From the NCBI GenBank assembly GCA_032622095.1, contig CP136069.1:189835122-189899121 (forward strand): a stretch of 64,000 bases of DNA, given 5' to 3'. This document shows, one piece after another, positions 59,901 to 64,000 of the stretch; position 1 is the first letter of the stretch, and each line of letters opens with the position of its first letter. Both the position numbers and the translations under genes were made by a program. The notes beneath the pieces are model-generated. The model made no database searches. It was not told where the DNA came from and saw only the letters and a program-made list of their open reading frames with translations. Source of the DNA: Siphonodentalium dalli. Taxonomy: Eukaryota; Mollusca; Scaphopoda; Gadilida; Siphonodentaliidae.

Positions 59901-62439
59901 TATGTATATATGTAATGACTGTGTGGTAATAGGGGGCCATCGTTTTCCGTGTTTTACGCCCCCCATGTATATAAACACCATCAAGATAGAGAACTCTCTG
60001 ACATGACCTCTTCATTGATTAACCCTTTACCCAACAGAAGGGCCCTGTGCCAATGCATTCTCTTATATATGCGAGTCGACCATAGGTCGCCTCGCATATA
60101 TAAGAGAATGCATTGGCTTAACACATTACAAATTATAAAATTGTTAAAGAATGTAAGAAAAAATGGTAAAAAGTGTTAAAAAAAGATTTTTTTTTAGGCC
60201 AATGCATTCTCTTATATATGCGAGGCGACCTATGGTCGACTCGCGTATATAAGAGAATGCATTGGCACAGGGCATAACTGTAACTATCACAATGTGGTCA
60301 AGGAGCCGGTTCCAATGATATCCATATGTGTATGGTTCTATTGAGACAGACCGAAGATATTTTAGGCTGTTGAAGCTTTATTTGGCCGGTTTTGGCCGGT
60401 TTGTTGGGTAAAGGGTTAACATATCGTTGAGTTATTGTGCCACCCAAGGTACACATGTACAACCCATACATTTCCTCAGTCACTCCATATGTACATAAAC
60501 ACAACACAAATGACAACATAGTCACCCACTTTATACACGTACACCTGATCATACAGCCATACTTGGTTATACCCGTACATACCACAAATGACGATACAGC
60601 CACGAGTCATCATGTATGGACACCAGGTATACACATACACCCGACACATGGCCATATAGTCACTCTGTGTATACATATTCACTACATTCACGATCATACG
60701 GTCACGCGTTGTATTCCTATTCACCTCACCATGGACTATACAGCCACTACATGTATACCTATTCGCCATATCCATTACCATAGAGTCAATCCAGGTATAC
60801 ATATGCACTTCACAAATGGTGAGCCCTTCCAGATATACCAATACCCGCACATACGACCTCTCATAAGTTCCACACTTGCCATACTCATGATCATGCATCT
60901 ACTCCCCATACACCATCAATGATAACACATCCACAACATATATAAATATACAACCCACCTTTGCCAACAGGGCACTCCCGATATACCCACACATCATCCA
61001 TGACCATACAATAACTCGCGGTATACCTATTATCCTTATCTACGATCATAGAGTAACTCCCTGGCTGTCATCTTGGCTTCCACCCTGTATCCAGTTGATA
61101 AATTTTTATCATAATGGGCCAGACTACCCACATATCATGGTTCATCTCAGTTCCGTCTCAAAGTTCTGGCCATTTCCTTTCAATAATATGGCCATAATCA
61201 CAAAAGAGGTTATCCGCAAAATTCCATACTGCAACTTTAAAATGAATTTGTCATGCCCCATACGGATCTAGGATAAACATAATAGAACATAGTTGTCACT
61301 TAATTAACTAATAGGTATAATAACCAAGTGAGTCACAATTTGCTACCTTTTCGGATAACGCAGAGAATAATTTTCTGGATATGTGTAAAAAATTAACTTT
61401 TTACAAATTTGGTTGCCATTTTGGAAGTCATCTTGAGCAATTTAGTCTATAAACACCATAGTGTGACACATTTAAGATAGGTCAAAACAATAAACACATT
61501 TGATACAAACGGTAGTTGCATTTTATTTGAAAAAATGGTCGAACCCTGAAAAGTGATTTTTTGCCGATATTTATGTCAAGTTTGTGAGAGAAAAATCCAA
61601 TATATCTGGTGATGTCAGTGGTGACAATAGTAACAATGACACATGGTGTATCAGACATGTTAGTATTCAATGTATAGAATACAGATTAGCCAATTTTGAA
61701 CATCAATCACAACTTGTACGCAATTGCATGACACCCTGGTGCAATATTTACAATTTTCCTTATTTTGACGGCCATTTTGGCAGCCAATTTGAGCCAAGGT
61801 AAGATTTTTGGTTCCAGAGAGTTGGAATATTCATTGTTAATGATATGCCTCACTTGCATTACAATGTTCTTTTCATTTCTTGTTGAAATATGACTAGAAT
61901 CCCAATTGTGATTTTTTTGTAAAATTTTGTACCGCATTTTGTAAAATCGAATTTTTGAGGGATTGGAAGGGGTTAGGACCCCAATAATTGCATATTTAAT
62001 TGCTCCAATGATCAGTTAATATACAAAACACAAAATAAAGTTGCATTACTCAACCAGTTCCAAACAGCATGAATTGAACTAGGAGATATTTGTGAAAAAA
62101 TGTCATATTTTCAACTTCCGGCGGCCATATTGGCGGCCATCTTATGAAAATTTAGATATATTTTGGTCCAAATGAACCGTTGTCACCTCCCAACTATAAT
62201 TTTATTGAGAAAACTGAGAAGATGCGATTTTAGTAAGAAAAGGATGGCATAAACCACCCAACCCAAAAACTGAGATTTTCAAAAAGGTCAAGGTCAAATT
62301 GAAGGTCAAGGTGACCTCCAAAATCTGGAACCAGCCAGTTTAGTGATACTCACCAACCACTCAACAAATTCTGAAAGTTTGGCGCTTCTATCACAAAGTG
62401 AACGATTTTTATGTTTTCCTGTAATTATCCCCCCCACTA
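56937..62439. mobile_element. Large foldback element, copy B (apparently complete, 5.5 kb)
   Basis: The left arm (56937 to about 58310) and right arm (about 61025-62439) are inverted copies through their whole length. Outer ends are TAGTGGGGGGGG and CCCCCCCACTA; matched landmarks are CGTTCACTTTGTGATAGAAG, TAGTGATACTCACCAACCAC and CATGCTGTTTGGAACTGGTT. The core is ~42-bp repeats (for example starts at 59337, 59379 and 59421), plus-oriented to 59930 and minus-oriented from 60470. The boundary is occupied by a piggyBac-type MITE. It is the reverse-orientation relative of copy A. No transposase frame. A short TAG may be duplicated at the ends, but this is not certain. Confidence 0.87.
60023..60415 (-). 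mobile_element. piggyBac-type MITE with TTAA target duplication and two internal hairpins (copy 2)
   Basis: Same element as 21794-22161 in the opposite orientation: CCCTTTACCCAA and TTGGGTAAAGGG ends, TTAA at 60019-60022 and 60416-60419, and two inverted hairpins (about 60052-60118 and 60200-60266). It is 25 bp longer than copy 1, partly through a T-rich stretch between the hairpins. It sits inside foldback element B at the point where copy A (27125-27128) has a single unfilled TTAA. Confidence 0.95.
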
Positions 62440-64000
62440 TAGTCTTGTCTCTCGAATGCGCACTATGCGGCATTCGATTTTCCTAAATGGATTGTTCAAA
62501 ATTACTGTTTAAACAATAGTATATTCAGGTTATCATGATCGGGCAAAACACACCCATTCCAGTGTTAATGGAAAATGACATGCATTCCTCGTGATTTAAA
62601 GGGCCAGTTAATTTTCGAATCACATTATATACAACATATTCCATATTATATATCCATTTGAACGAGGAAGCACCAAAACATTGTATTATCTGGTCGAATA
62701 AACTGTGAAAATGTTGTTTTTGTCGAGGTATACCGACGTGTGTTATGTGGTTAATTTCGATCTGGTCTGTACTGCCAGCCTATTGTTCCCAATGAAAGGG
62801 AAACAACTCTATCTCTAAAGGGTGAATTCCTGGGGTGAATCAGAGAATCTCTAACACTTGGTGGACACTCCTATGCCACAGTGGTTCCGTATTATATGGT
62901 GGAATAAATATATATTTGGTTTCTCTTCCAAATATACTATGGAATATGTGATCTGCATGGGCTTTCGAAAATTAAGTGGGGTGAAAACAATTTGTAACTT
63001 TTAAGTGCTAACTGTGATTTTGCGGAGTCTCTCTGATATAAAATCATTAGCGTGTGTCACAAAACACTTAGTGATAAACATCACAGGTACATGTAACACA
63101 TATTGTATTACTTACTATAAAAAAGAAAGGTGAGCCATTCTGGAGGCCAAATTAAATTTAGTTTGGCGACTTGGCCGGCGGGGGTTAATCTGCACCGATT
63201 TAATTCGGGTAAACGGCAAAATGTTCGATTACTTACTTTGAGTAAACATATTAATGTCCGATAATTGCTCCATATATTGCATATTCCATCATTCCACGAT
63301 AAATAGTTTTATTTGATCAACGTTATGATTTTAAATAAGGTGCTGATCATGGATACTTCCGGCATGCATGGTAAGCAAACTCCATGCAGGGTTTACCTCC
63401 CTTGATGGGGGTCCGAACACAACCGAACACAAGTCCAAATAATGGGAAATATAACAAATAAAGTTCATAGGCATATGTATTCATGTTCAGACTATTGCCG
63501 CACGAAGTTTGGGCCAATAATAAGTATTTTATTTGATGTTTTGTAAAACGCGTGTTGTGTTCGGCATAGAAAAGCCGAAAACAAGCTTATGTTGGGTCCT
63601 ACTAAAAACCGACCGCACCTCCACCAAGGGTCCGAGCCCGATGGGGTTTGCACTATCGTGCATAATAGACCTGTATATATACCAAAGTCCAATCCCCAAG
63701 TCGATAGCTCGAGCGGACACGGCACTGTTAACCCCTAACTTGCGGCAAGTTCCGTCGGGTACGCAAATTCCAAAAGGGCACCGACTGCACCTCCCCTGGC
63801 TGCCTGACCGCGGAAATGGACATTATATCACGCAGCGAATACCCCTATGCACACGTGGACGATCAGACAAGTCGCTAGATGCAGCGAAAGTGAATAAATT
63901 AACCCATACGCTGCTGCCGAATTGGCTTTGAATGTGCGCATAAACGCCGAAAATTACACCCTCCGTCCGCACCGTCCCCACGGGACCAAGCGAAATGGGG
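62440..64000. other. No gene recognised
   Basis: No repeat boundary, RNA gene or convincing exon is visible. A 132-codon plus frame at 63533-63931 and overlapping minus frames (63492-63725) exist in more GC-rich DNA, but none shows a known motif, a signal peptide or splice support. Confidence 0.5.

Noticed and set aside
63533-63931. 132-codon plus frame near the right edge
   Set aside because: No motif recognised; overlapping minus frames are equally open in the same GC-richer stretch.

Overview
The window looks like AT-rich, intron-containing, repeat-dense animal DNA, not bacterial or viral. The evidence is non-LTR retrotransposons with CR1/L2-type coding regions, a tRNA-derived SINE, several MITE families, many minisatellites, and one exon of a prostanoid-type G-protein coupled receptor with conventional splice sites. 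A marine invertebrate fits best. The SINE with a (TTGA)n tail and the element mix would suit a lophotrochozoan such as a mollusc, but the sequence alone does not fix the taxon.

Layout. 1-4810 is a near-perfect palindrome (arms about 2.4 kb, 28-bp spacer) whose left edge meets the window edge. 5.0-6.4 kb holds an 800-bp tandem duplication. 6.4-9.3 kb has only simple repeats. 9.3-10.1 kb has a piggyBac-type MITE fragment and a SINE with a perfect 12-bp target duplication. 10.9-15.15 kb is bounded by 22-bp inverted repeats and may be a DNA transposon; a plausible minus-strand first coding exon lies just inside its right end. 15.6-16.3 kb is an 11-bp minisatellite. 16.7-24.5 kb contains dispersed repeats and at least four inverted-repeat elements, one a piggyBac-type MITE with TTAA duplications. 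25.4-29.0 kb and 56.9-62.4 kb are two oppositely oriented copies of one large foldback element: long inverted arms around a 42-bp-repeat core that itself switches orientation. 31.3-35.2 kb is a 1.93-kb direct tandem duplication carrying a broken CR1-like fragment.

The best coding content is at 35.4-44.15 kb. A 5'-truncated, damaged plus-strand retrotransposon (35.45-38.25 kb) lies tail-to-tail with an apparently intact minus-strand CR1/L2-like element. The intact element has ORF1 (RRM-like region, zinc knuckles, SGNH/GDSL-esterase-like domain) and ORF2 (apurinic endonuclease, reverse transcriptase, C-terminal zinc finger). The two ORFs share one frame and are separated by a single TGA. 46.4-49.3 kb is a 27-bp-type satellite interrupted by a hAT-like double-hairpin MITE and a truncated retrotransposon. 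50.39-51.31 kb (minus) is the only convincing host-gene exon: TM1-TM6 of an EP4-like prostanoid receptor, ending in a GT donor at the position where prostanoid receptor genes usually carry an intron. I could not locate its TM7 exon.

There is no operon-like organisation. The window is mainly a record of nested transposition and tandem duplication, with several cases where an uninterrupted relative of the same sequence lets the insertion be dated or its boundaries proven.
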